Below, piece after piece: positions 8,174-16,508 of a stretch of 34,190 nt of DNA. Positions within the stretch are counted from its first letter, which is position 1. Every line of letters starts with the position of its first letter. The stretch spans positions 1-34,190 of the forward strand of contig JACQFT010000001.1 of the NCBI GenBank assembly GCA_016199925.1, written 5' to 3'. Both the position numbers and the translations under genes were made by a program. Below the pieces are notes generated by a model. That model was not told the DNA's origin, ran no database searches, and worked only from the letters and a program-made list of their open reading frames with translations. The DNA is from Opitutia bacterium (GTDB taxonomy: Bacteria; Verrucomicrobiota; Verrucomicrobiia; Opitutales; Opitutaceae).

Positions 8174-8713
8174 CTAGCGCGCGACGACCCGGGGGCGGGC
8201 GCGGCCCAGGCGCGCCAGCGGCCCCCGCACGACGCCGTGATAGAGGGCGAGCAGCACGAGCATGCCGAGCAGCGCGTAGGCGAGGCCCTCGAAGGTCGTG
8301 GGCACCGCCGGCTGGAAAATCCGCCACGTCGCGCGCGCGATGTCGGCTTCGAGATAGCGCAGGAAAACAAACGGCCGCGTCCACAGCGACGCGCTGAGGA
8401 GGGCGTCGTGCGCGGCCTGCAAGTGCTCCGTGCGCGCGACGGCTTCGGTCATCACGCCGCCGAGTTTCGCGACGGCAGGGTCGGCGTTGGCCGCAGTTTG
8501 CGCGATGAGCCGGTCGAGGGTGAGGCCGGTTTGCGCGGCGGCGTGCTGGAACTGCGCGAGCTGGCGCCGCGCCTCGTCGAGGTGGCCGCCGAGGCGCTGC
8601 AGGTATTGTTGCATGAACTCCGGCGCCTGGGAAAACAGCACCGCGCCCACGACGCACAGCGCGCGGTCGGCGAGAGTGTCGCCGGCGGAGAGGAGTTTTC
8701 GCCCGAGGTTCAT
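8174..8713 (-). CDS. DUF2937 family membrane protein
   Basis: A 179-residue protein. The N-terminal hydrophobic segment (ALCVVGAVLFSQ) is followed by PEFMQQYLQRLGGHLDEARR, the signature-like part of DUF2937. A long amphipathic helical region (~45-120) follows, then a second hydrophobic helix near the C-terminus (FEGLAYALLGMLVLLALYHG) and a basic tail. This gives a two-helix anchored protein with a soluble coiled middle. Function is unknown. ATG at 8713 gives the family's normal N-terminus; the much longer open frame upstream runs through the duplicated repeat at 8741-9106 and is not real. It likely forms an operon with the M3 peptidase downstream. Confidence 0.8.
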   Translation of the reverse strand: MNLGRKLLSAGDTLADRALCVVGAVLFSQAPEFMQQYLQRLGGHLDEARRQLAQFQHAAAQTGLTLDRLIAQTAANADPAVAKLGGVMTEAVARTEHLQAAHDALLSASLWTRPFVFLRYLEADIARATWRIFQPAVPTTFEGLAYALLGMLVLLALYHGVVRGPLARLGRARPRVVAR

Positions 8714-8740
8714 GCCGGCACTGTGGGCAGGCGCCGCCCG

Positions 8741-8914
8741 CAACGCAAGCGATGCGGGCGCCCGCCGTCGAAACCGGCCCCTCCGGCCGCGCCACCCGGC
8801 CCGTTTGTAATATCTTGTATTACATCGCGGCCGAGCCGGCCGCGGGCGGCGATTCGACGCGAAGGGGGGGCCGGGCGGCGGCGGGGCGCGCGCCTCGACG
8901 GCTCGCTCCGCCCT
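8741..8914 (+). repeat. Tandem ~175-bp repeat, copy 1
   Basis: It starts CAACGCAAGCGATGCGGGCG and ends GACGGCTCGCTCCGCCCT. Copy 2 (8931-9106) is almost identical, differing by an insertion of two C and a few substitutions. Inside lies the hyphenated palindrome TGTAATATCTTGTATTACA (8806-8824), with 7-bp perfect arms, in otherwise very GC-rich surroundings. Confidence 0.85.
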
Positions 8915-8930
8915 ACCTTGAGCGGGCCTG

Positions 8931-9106
8931 CAACGCAAGCGATGCGGGCGCCCGCCGTCGAAACCGGCCCCACCGGCCGCGCCACCCCCGGCCCGTTTGT
9001 AATATAATGTATTACATCGCGGCCGAGCCGGCCGCGGGCGGCGATTCGACGCGAAGGGGGGGCCGGGCGGCGGCGGGGCGCGCGCCTCGACGGCTCGCTC
9101 CGCCCT
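8931..9106 (+). repeat. Tandem ~175-bp repeat, copy 2
   Basis: Second copy, offset by 190 bases from the first and separated from it by 16 bases. The internal palindrome here is TGTAATATAATGTATTACA (8998-9016), so the arms are conserved while the centre differs. The copy ends exactly where recognisable EamA coding sequence begins (TGG GGC GGC at 9108). Confidence 0.85.
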
Positions 9107-9128
9107 CTGGGGCGGCTCGTTTATTTTC

Positions 9129-9935
9129 ATGCGCGTGGTCGCGCCCGTGCTCGGTCCGGTGTGGACGAGCGGCCTGCGCCTCTTCCTCGGCGGCGGGGCG
9201 CTGCTGCTGTATTTCCAGATCATCGGGTTCAACGCCAACTGGCGCGCGCATTTCCGCCACTACGCCGTCATCGGCGTGCTCAACTCCGGCGTGCCGTTCC
9301 TGCTCTACGCCTACGCCGCGCTGCATTTGCCGGCGTCGTTGTCGGCGATTTTCAATTCCACGGCGCCGCTCTTCGGAGCGGTCTTCGGCGCCGTCTGGCT
9401 GGGCGACCGGCTCACGGGTGCGCGCCTGGGCGGTATGGCGCTGGGCATCGTCGGCGTGGCGGTCGCGAGCTGGCGCCCGGGTGTGGCGCTGGCGCCGGGC
9501 AGCGGGCCCGCGACAATCGCGTGTCTGGGCGCGACGTGCTGCTACGGCCTCGCTGGAACCTACCTGAAAAAATTCGCGCGCCACGTGCCGCCGCTCGGCA
9601 TGGCCGGTTGCAGCCAGATGCTCGCCGGCGTCCTTGTGCTGTTGCTCACCCCGCTGTCGGCGCCGCGCAGCGCACTCACGCCGGAGGTCGCGGCGTGCCT
9701 GCTCGCGCTTGCGCTCCTGTGCAGCGCCGTGGCCTACGTGCTCTACTTCCGCCTGATTGCGGACGTCGGTCCCGCCAAGGCGCTGACGGTGACGTTTCTC
9801 ATCCCGGTCTTCGGCATTCTCTGGGCGGTGCTCTTCCTCGGCGAAAGAATCACCGTGCCGATGCTCGTGGGTTGCGCGCTGATCGTGCTCGGCACGTTCG
9901 TGGTCGTGCGGCCGAAACCGGCGCCGGCCGCCTGA
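9129..9935 (+). CDS. EamA/DMT-family permease, probably 5'-truncated
   Basis: A 268-residue protein from ATG 9129. It has nine or so hydrophobic helices and two EamA repeats; the second contains ALTVTFLIPVFGILWAVLFL and the GERIT motif, and the first ends with an equivalent WLGDRLT. The family exports metabolites or takes up small molecules; substrate unknown. In-frame codons upstream of the ATG read LWGGSFIF, the classic end of the first EamA helix (normally WG.SF...R). The true gene therefore began further upstream. That upstream part is replaced by the 8931-9106 repeat, which is open in this frame only back to 9003 and offers no ATG, GTG or TTG. The remaining product lacks helix 1 and has no ribosome binding site, so it may be a pseudogene. 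Confidence 0.75.
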   Translation: MRVVAPVLGPVWTSGLRLFLGGGALLLYFQIIGFNANWRAHFRHYAVIGVLNSGVPFLLYAYAALHLPASLSAIFNSTAPLFGAVFGAVWLGDRLTGARLGGMALGIVGVAVASWRPGVALAPGSGPATIACLGATCCYGLAGTYLKKFARHVPPLGMAGCSQMLAGVLVLLLTPLSAPRSALTPEVAACLLALALLCSAVAYVLYFRLIADVGPAKALTVTFLIPVFGILWAVLFLGERITVPMLVGCALIVLGTFVVVRPKPAPAA

Positions 9936-9950
9936 CGGAAACGTTTCCGG

Positions 9951-10026
9951 GGTAGCGCGGTGCTTCAGCCCGCGTTCTGCCTGTCTGCGGCCATCCTTTT
10001 CAGACTCGGGCTAGAGCACCGCGCGG
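9951..10026. repeat. REP-like inverted pair, family B, copy 2
   Basis: The left arm GGTAGCGCGGTGCTTCAGCC and the right arm GGGCTAGAGCACCGCGC are near reverse complements around a ~40-base loop. Same design as 3087-3149. It sits between the EamA gene and the S9 peptidase gene. Confidence 0.55.
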
Positions 10027-10136
10027 CCAGGCTCGACCTGACGGCAAAGGCCCCGGCGCCCGGGGCAACACGTTTCGTGCGCGCGGCGAAAAACTTCCGC
10101 GTTGCACGCGCCTTCGCCGCACTTAGCAATCCCCGG

Positions 10137-12281
10137 ATGCAACCTCTGCTTCGTGGCCGTCTGCTCCCCGTCGTTTGCTGCTTGGGCCTCCTCGGAAATT
10201 TTGCAGCCGCCGGGCGCGCTGCGCCCGGGCCCGACGCCCCTGCGGACCGGGATGAATACCTCTGGCTCGAGGACATTGACGGCGCGAAGTCGCTCGAGTG
10301 GGTCCGCGCGCACAACGACGCCACCGCCAAACGCCTCGGCGCGCTCGCCGATTACGCAGGCCTCAAAGCGGACGCGATGACCGTGCTCACCTCGAAATCG
10401 CGCCTCCCCGTCGTCAACCAGCACGGCAAGTATCTCTACAACCTCTGGCAGGATCAGGAGCACCCGCGCGGCCTCTGGCGCCGCACGACGCTCGCCGAGT
10501 TCCGCAAGGAGAACACCGAATGGGAAACGTTGCTCGACATCGACGCCCTCTCGAAGGCCGAGGGAAAGCTCTGGGCGTTCGGTGGCGCGAGTTTTCTGCC
10601 GCCCGACAACAGGCGCTGCCTCGTCCAGCTCGCTCCCGGCGGCGGCGACGCGGCCGAGGAGCGCGAGTTCGACCTCGAGGCGAAAGCGTTTGTCGCGGGC
10701 GGCTTCGTGCTGCCGGCGGCGAAATCGCGGGTCGCGTGGCGCGACCTCGACACGCTCTACGTCGGCACCGACTTCGGGCCCGGCTCGATGACCAAGTCCG
10801 GTTATCCGCGCGTCGTGAAACTCTGGCGGCGCGGCACACCGCTCTCCGCCGCGACGACAATTTATGAGGCGGCGGAGAAATCCGTCTCGGCCTTCGCCTT
10901 CCGCCTGCGCATGGCCGGCGGCGGCGAGATCGACCTCGTCACCGACGGCCTCACCTTCTGGACGCAACAAGTGAGCCAGCTCATCGACGGCAAACTGCAT
11001 CCGCTCGCGATTCCCGCCACGGCGCGCATTGCCGGCGGTTACCGCGGGCGGCTCGTGCTCTGGCTGCGTGAGGACTGGAATTTCAACGGCACGGTCTATC
11101 CCGCCGGTGCCGTCGTGCTGGCCGAACCCGCCGCATTGCGCGGCGAGAAAGGCGCGGTCGAACTTCTCGTGGCGCAGACGCCGAGCTCCATCGTGCGCGG
11201 CGTCGTCGAGACTCCCGCCGGCATCCTCGTCTCGACGCTCGACGACGTGCGCGGCCGGCTGGCGCGCTTCAAGCACGGCGCCGGCGGCTGGACGCGCGAG
11301 GCGATCGCGTTCCCCGACAACGGCTCGCTGCAAGTTCAGTCCACCGACGACGACACCGGCGACGCCATCGTGCAGTTCGAGACGTTCCTCACGCCGCCCG
11401 CCCTCTACTTCGTCGGCGCGAACGGCGGCGCGCCCGAGCCGCTGAAGTCGCAAGCCCCGACCTTCGACGGCTCGCGCTTCGAGGTGCAGCAGCTCTGGAC
11501 GAAATCCGCCGACGGCACGCGCGTGCCTTACTTTGTGGTCGGGCCGAAGGGCATGAAACTCGACGGCACGAATCCCGTGTGGATGTTTTCCTACGGCGGC
11601 TTCGAGAACGCGCTGACGCCCGGCTACTCCGGCTCCTATGAGGACATGCACGGCGCCTACGGCAAAATGTGGCTCGAGCGCGGCGGCGTGTTCGTGCTCG
11701 CGAACATCCGCGGCGGCGGCGAGTTCGGCCCGGCGTGGCATTTGTCGGCGCTGAAGGAGAATCACTCCAAGTCATTCGAGGATTTCGAGGCCGTCGCCGC
11801 CGATCTGGCCGCGCGCAAGATATCCTCGCCCGCGCACCTCGGCATCGAGGGCCGCAGCAACGGCGGCCTGCTCGTGGCGGCGACGATGCTGCGCCACCCC
11901 GAGCTCTACGGCGCGGTCGTGTGCGGCAATCCGCTCGTCGACATGAAGCGTTATCACAAGCTCCTCGCCGGAGCGAGCTGGGTGGGCGAATACGGCGATC
12001 CCGACCTGCCCGCCGAATGGGAGTTCATCCGGCGCTATTCGCCCTACCAGCAGATGCGGCCGGGGCTGAAACTGCCCGCGGTGATGTTCTATTCCACGAC
12101 GCGCGACGACCGCGTGCACCCCGGCCACGCCCGCAAGATGGCTGCGAAGATGGAGGCGATGGGCTACGCGCCCGAGTATTTCGAAAACGTCGAGGGCGGC
12201 CACCACGGCCCTGTCGTCACCGAGCAGACCGCGACGCGCATTGCCCGCACCTTCGCGTTTCTCTGGCGGCAACTGCGGTGA
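10137..12281 (+). CDS. Exported prolyl oligopeptidase family (S9) serine peptidase
   Basis: A 714-residue enzyme. A signal peptide (residues 1-~28, ending AAAGRAA) implies export. The N-terminal half is the beta-propeller gate of the S9A family, beginning DEYLWLEDIDGAKSLEWVRA. The C-terminal alpha/beta hydrolase domain has the nucleophile S574 in EGRSNGG, the acid in TRDDRVHPGH (D657/D658) and the histidine in EGGHHGP (H689/H690), so the triad looks intact. The GGFEN and NIRGGGEFGPAWH motifs (oxyanion and substrate pocket) are present. The family cuts short peptides after proline; members of this subtype are often annotated simply as prolyl oligopeptidase. The ATG at 10137 gives the signal peptide; the open frame back to 9960 runs through a REP-like element and is not coding. 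Confidence 0.93.
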   Translation: MQPLLRGRLLPVVCCLGLLGNFAAAGRAAPGPDAPADRDEYLWLEDIDGAKSLEWVRAHNDATAKRLGALADYAGLKADAMTVLTSKSRLPVVNQHGKYLYNLWQDQEHPRGLWRRTTLAEFRKENTEWETLLDIDALSKAEGKLWAFGGASFLPPDNRRCLVQLAPGGGDAAEEREFDLEAKAFVAGGFVLPAAKSRVAWRDLDTLYVGTDFGPGSMTKSGYPRVVKLWRRGTPLSAATTIYEAAEKSVSAFAFRLRMAGGGEIDLVTDGLTFWTQQVSQLIDGKLHPLAIPATARIAGGYRGRLVLWLREDWNFNGTVYPAGAVVLAEPAALRGEKGAVELLVAQTPSSIVRGVVETPAGILVSTLDDVRGRLARFKHGAGGWTREAIAFPDNGSLQVQSTDDDTGDAIVQFETFLTPPALYFVGANGGAPEPLKSQAPTFDGSRFEVQQLWTKSADGTRVPYFVVGPKGMKLDGTNPVWMFSYGGFENALTPGYSGSYEDMHGAYGKMWLERGGVFVLANIRGGGEFGPAWHLSALKENHSKSFEDFEAVAADLAARKISSPAHLGIEGRSNGGLLVAATMLRHPELYGAVVCGNPLVDMKRYHKLLAGASWVGEYGDPDLPAEWEFIRRYSPYQQMRPGLKLPAVMFYSTTRDDRVHPGHARKMAAKMEAMGYAPEYFENVEGGHHGPVVTEQTATRIARTFAFLWRQLR

Positions 12282-12312
12282 GTTTCTCGTCGGAAGTTTC
12301 ACGGAAGGAAAC

Positions 12313-12367
12313 GAAAGGAACGAAGCGCCGAGCGTCCTCCGCGTGCGTTGTTTCCTTCGTTGCTTTC
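12313..12367. repeat. Imperfect hairpin downstream of the S9 peptidase gene
   Basis: GAAAGGAACGAAG (12313-12325) pairs with CTTCGTTGCTTTC (12355-12367) with one mismatch around a 29-base loop. It begins 32 bases after the S9 stop codon. It may act as a transcript end or be an interspersed element; there is no T-tract. Confidence 0.45.
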
Positions 12368-12454
12368 TGGGCGATGAATCTGGACCGGAATTGATGGGAA
12401 AATCGCCGCGATCCGCGTTTGACCGCCGCGCCGATTTGCTTCGGGCTGCGGCGC

Positions 12455-13120
12455 ATGGCCCGCAGCGTCGTGCTCAACAATACTCCGCGTTGCCCGCGCT
12501 GCCAACTGCCGCCGCGCTGGTGCATTTGCGCGGCGCAGCGCGACCTCGCGGGCCCGCTCGGCGTCACCGTGCTCCAGCATTTCATGGAGTCCTACCGGCC
12601 GAGCAGCACCGGGCATCTCATCAAGCGCGTGCTGCCCGCCGCGACGCTCCACCTTTACCGCCGGGAACGCTCGCTCGCTCGCGCCGATCTCGCGCCCGAC
12701 GACCGGGAGCTGTGGGTGCTTCACCCGAACGGCGAATCGATGCCCGCGCACGCCGACGTTTCCCGCGTGCAGGTCGCGTTGATCGACGGCAATTGGGTGC
12801 AGGCAACCGAAATGGCGCGCGCCGCCGCGGCGTGGGGCCGTCGCGTTAGTCTGCCGATGACGGGTGAGAGCCGTTACTGGTTGCGCGCGCAGAGCGGAGT
12901 GGGTCGCTTCTCCACGATGGAGGCGCTGCTGTTTCTCCTGCAAGCGCTCGGCCTCGCCGAGACGCACGCGCAGCTCCGGCTGCAATTCGAACTGCACGTC
13001 TTCGCGAGTCTGTGCGCGCGCGGACAAAAGCAGCAGGCGCAGAAATACGTCGCCGATTCTCCCGTGCGCGAAGCGTTCCCGGACTTGATCGCCAAGCTCA
13101 CGCACAGCCGGCGGGATTGA
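12455..13120 (+). CDS. DTW-domain tRNA-uridine aminocarboxypropyltransferase
   Basis: A 221-residue enzyme of the DTW/TapT family, which transfers the 3-amino-3-carboxypropyl group of S-adenosylmethionine to uridine in tRNA (acp3U). The N-terminus carries the four-cysteine knuckle CPRCQLPPRWCIC (C13, C16, C23, C25). The family's Asp-x-Thr-Trp signature appears as DGNW at 111-114 within ALIDGNWVQA, so the usual Thr is Asn here. STMEALLFLLQ follows, the conserved helix after the active site. The frame is open from a TTG at 12419, but ATG at 12455 starts close to the zinc knuckle and gives the normal length. No strong ribosome binding site. Monocistronic, with a REP-like element after it. Confidence 0.85.
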   Translation: MARSVVLNNTPRCPRCQLPPRWCICAAQRDLAGPLGVTVLQHFMESYRPSSTGHLIKRVLPAATLHLYRRERSLARADLAPDDRELWVLHPNGESMPAHADVSRVQVALIDGNWVQATEMARAAAAWGRRVSLPMTGESRYWLRAQSGVGRFSTMEALLFLLQALGLAETHAQLRLQFELHVFASLCARGQKQQAQKYVADSPVREAFPDLIAKLTHSRRD

Positions 13121-13140
13121 ACCGCGGCGTCATGAACCGG

Positions 13141-13196
13141 AGGAGCGGCTTTAGGCCGCGATAGGTTGTGCTGAATCGCGGCGTGAAGCCGCTCCT
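13141..13196. repeat. REP-like inverted pair, family A, copy 2
   Basis: AGGAGCGGCTTTAGGCCGCG and CGCGGCGTGAAGCCGCTCCT form the arms. The sequence matches the element at 5713-5766 in arms, loop length and orientation. It lies 20 bases after the DTW gene stop. Confidence 0.7.
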
Positions 13197-13337
13197 ACAG
13201 CCGAACCGATCACGGCGCGAGTTGGGCGGCGTCCGCAGGAATCGCATTGTCGCCGCCGAACCGCGGGGCTAGACCTCCCTCGCCCACACCGCCCCAGCCC
13301 CTGCCGCATCCCCCGCGGCGAACCCCCGCCCCCCGCC

Positions 13338-14972
13338 ATGAATGGACTCATGATGAATCAACCGCTGTTGATTTCTTCGCTCATTCGCCATGCCGACACT
13401 TGCCACCACGACACCGAGATCGTCTCGCGCCTGACCGAGGGCGGCCTCCATCGCTGCACCTACGGCGACGCGCACCGGCGGTCGCGCCAACTGGTGCGCG
13501 CGCTGCTGCGGCTCGGCGTCGCGGCCGGCGACCGCGTGGGCACGCTCGCCTGGAACAATTACCGGCACTTCGAGATTTATTACGCAGTGTCGGGGATGGG
13601 GGCGATTTGCCACACGGTGAATCCGCGGCTCTTCGCCGAGCAAATCGCCTACATCGTCAACCACGCCGGCGACCGGGTGGTTTTTTTCGATCTCACTTTT
13701 GTCAAGCTGGTGGAGACGGTCCGCCCGCTCTGCCCGGCGGTGGAGCACTGGGTGGTGCTGACGGACCGCGCGCATCTGCCGGCGGGCGCCGCGCCGCTGC
13801 TCTGCTACGAGGACTTGGTGACGGCGGAGAGCGACGACTACGAGTGGCCGGAATTCTCCGAGGAGACCGCCGCCGCGCTTTGCTACACCTCCGGCACGAC
13901 GGGCAACCCGAAGGGCGTGCTCTACTCGCACCGCTCGACGGTGCTGCACGCCTACGCGATCAATCTGCCCGATTCGATGGGCCTCTCCGCGCGCGACACG
14001 GCGCTGCCGGTGGTGCCGATGTTCCATGTCAACGCCTGGGGGCTGCCCTACGCCGCGCCGATGGTCGGGGCGAAGATGGTGCTGCCCGGGCCCGGCCTCG
14101 ACGGGGCCAGCCTGTGCGAACTCTACGCCGCCGAGCGCGTGACGATCTCCGCCGGCGTGCCGACGATCTGGCTGAACACCCTCGCGCATCTGCGCGAGAA
14201 AAACATCCGCCTGCCCTCGCCGCACCGCACGATCATCGGCGGCGCGGCGGCCTCGGCGGCGCTGATCCACGCGCTCGAGCACGAACAAGGCATCGAGGTC
14301 CGCCACAGTTGGGGGATGACGGAGACCAGCCCCGCCGCCACGATCAACACCTTCAAGGGCCAGCACGCCGCGCTGTCCGCCGAGGCGCGCGACCAAGTCC
14401 ACGGCAAGCAGGGCCGCATCGTGCCCGGGGTGGAGCTGCGCATCGTGGACGACGCCGGCCGGGAGCTGCCGCGCGACGGCGCCGCGTTCGGCGACCTCGA
14501 GGTGCGCGGCCACTGGATTTGCCGCGAGTATTTCAAGGAGGAGGGCGCGGGCGTGCTCCGTCCGGGCGGCTGGTTTCCAACCGGCGATGTCGCCACGCTC
14601 GATGCCGACGGCTACATGCGCATCGTCGATCGCACGAAAGACATCATCAAATCCGGCGGCGAGTGGATCAGCTCGATCGAGCTGGAGAACCAAGCGCTCG
14701 GCCATCCGGCGGTGGCGGGCGCGGCGGTGATCGGCCTGCCGCACGAGCGGTGGAGCGAGCGGCCGCTGCTCATCGTGGTGAAACGCGCCGGGCACGAAGT
14801 CACGGGCGCGGAGTTGATCGAGTTTCTCCGCAGCCGGGTCGCCAAGTGGTGGTTGCCCGACGCGGTGGAGTTCACCGACGCGATCCCGCTTACGGCCACG
14901 GGAAAAATCTCGAAGCGCACGCTCCGGGCGACCTACGCGGGTTACTACACGAAGCAGCCGGGGGCGACGTGA
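13338..14972 (+). CDS. Acyl-CoA ligase (AMP-forming; medium/long-chain or DmdB-like)
   Basis: A 544-residue adenylate-forming enzyme that activates a carboxylic acid as acyl-AMP and then acyl-CoA. The ATP-binding loop YTSGTTGNPKG is at 183-193. HSWGMTETSP (motif A5) and GWFPTGDVATLDADGY (A7), with DRTKDIIKSGGEW (A8, the hinge), follow. The catalytic lysine is K523 in TATGKISKR. The segment FHVNAWGLPYAAPMVGAK and the overall architecture resemble the long-chain acyl-CoA synthetase/3-methylmercaptopropionyl-CoA ligase (DmdB) subgroup; the acid used cannot be decided. The start could be the ATG at 13338 or the second ATG five codons later (MNQPLLISSL). It is the only beta-oxidation-type gene here; no dehydrogenase or thiolase neighbours are present. 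Confidence 0.88.
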   Translation: MNGLMMNQPLLISSLIRHADTCHHDTEIVSRLTEGGLHRCTYGDAHRRSRQLVRALLRLGVAAGDRVGTLAWNNYRHFEIYYAVSGMGAICHTVNPRLFAEQIAYIVNHAGDRVVFFDLTFVKLVETVRPLCPAVEHWVVLTDRAHLPAGAAPLLCYEDLVTAESDDYEWPEFSEETAAALCYTSGTTGNPKGVLYSHRSTVLHAYAINLPDSMGLSARDTALPVVPMFHVNAWGLPYAAPMVGAKMVLPGPGLDGASLCELYAAERVTISAGVPTIWLNTLAHLREKNIRLPSPHRTIIGGAAASAALIHALEHEQGIEVRHSWGMTETSPAATINTFKGQHAALSAEARDQVHGKQGRIVPGVELRIVDDAGRELPRDGAAFGDLEVRGHWICREYFKEEGAGVLRPGGWFPTGDVATLDADGYMRIVDRTKDIIKSGGEWISSIELENQALGHPAVAGAAVIGLPHERWSERPLLIVVKRAGHEVTGAELIEFLRSRVAKWWLPDAVEFTDAIPLTATGKISKRTLRATYAGYYTKQPGAT

Positions 14973-15010
14973 AGTGGAGCGCGCGCGTGCGGGTGAGAGC
15001 GACGGCGCTC

Positions 15011-15099
15011 GCAAGCGCGGCTGAAGGCGACGGCGGGCGTTTTGTTTGACCACGGATTGCGCGGATGGGGACGGATCAAGGCACGGATCTTCCGGTGGC
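15011..15099 (+). repeat. Interspersed ~89-bp direct repeat, copy 1
   Basis: It starts GCAAGCGCGGCTGAAGGCGA and includes GACCACGGATTGCGCGGA. Copy 2 is at 15172-15259. Between them, AAATCCGTGGT (15133-15143) is the reverse complement of the ACCACGGATT part, so the region can also form a long hairpin. CCACGGATT...CACGGAT strings of this kind are common repeats in Verrucomicrobia and Planctomycetes. Confidence 0.75.
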
Positions 15100-15171
15100 C
15101 GGGATCGGGGATTGCATCCGTCTCGATCCGTGAAATCCGTGGTGAGAAAAACGGGTGGACGCGGCGCGGCG

Positions 15172-15259
15172 GCAAGCGCGGCTGATGGCGACGGCGGGCG
15201 TTTTGTTTGACCACGGATTGCGCGGAGGAAGACGGAGCAAGCACGGATTTTCCGGCGGC
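15172..15259 (+). repeat. Interspersed ~89-bp direct repeat, copy 2
   Basis: It starts GCAAGCGCGGCTGATGGCGA and ends GCACGGATTTTCCGGCGGC. It differs from copy 1 at scattered positions. The two copies fill the gap between the convergent acyl-CoA ligase and aldo/keto reductase genes. Confidence 0.75.
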
Positions 15260-15339
15260 GACTTGTGGTGGAGCGGGTTGACCCCAACGCGCTTTTTGCG
15301 CCGCTCCTCCCGGCAAGGCATCCGCGGGCGAGATTTCGC

Positions 15340-16329
<990 letters not shown>

Positions 16330-16508
16330 CGCCCGACCGTAGTCAGTGCGGCGGAAAAGTAAAACGCGGGCGGCTGGCGGAGCCCCAACGCCGGCAGCCC
16401 GGGGCAATCTTTGTTCCAAACCCGGGCAGGGCAGGAAGTTTTCGACTGGGGTGCAAATCTGGATTGCAAAGCATCGCCCTGCGATAGAGGGGATGCGCCA
16501 CAATTTCG

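Noticed and set aside
8752-9567. Open frames running through the duplicated repeat into the EamA gene
   Set aside because: They are in a different frame from EamA and consist of low-complexity Arg/Ala/Pro sequence repeated with the DNA duplication.
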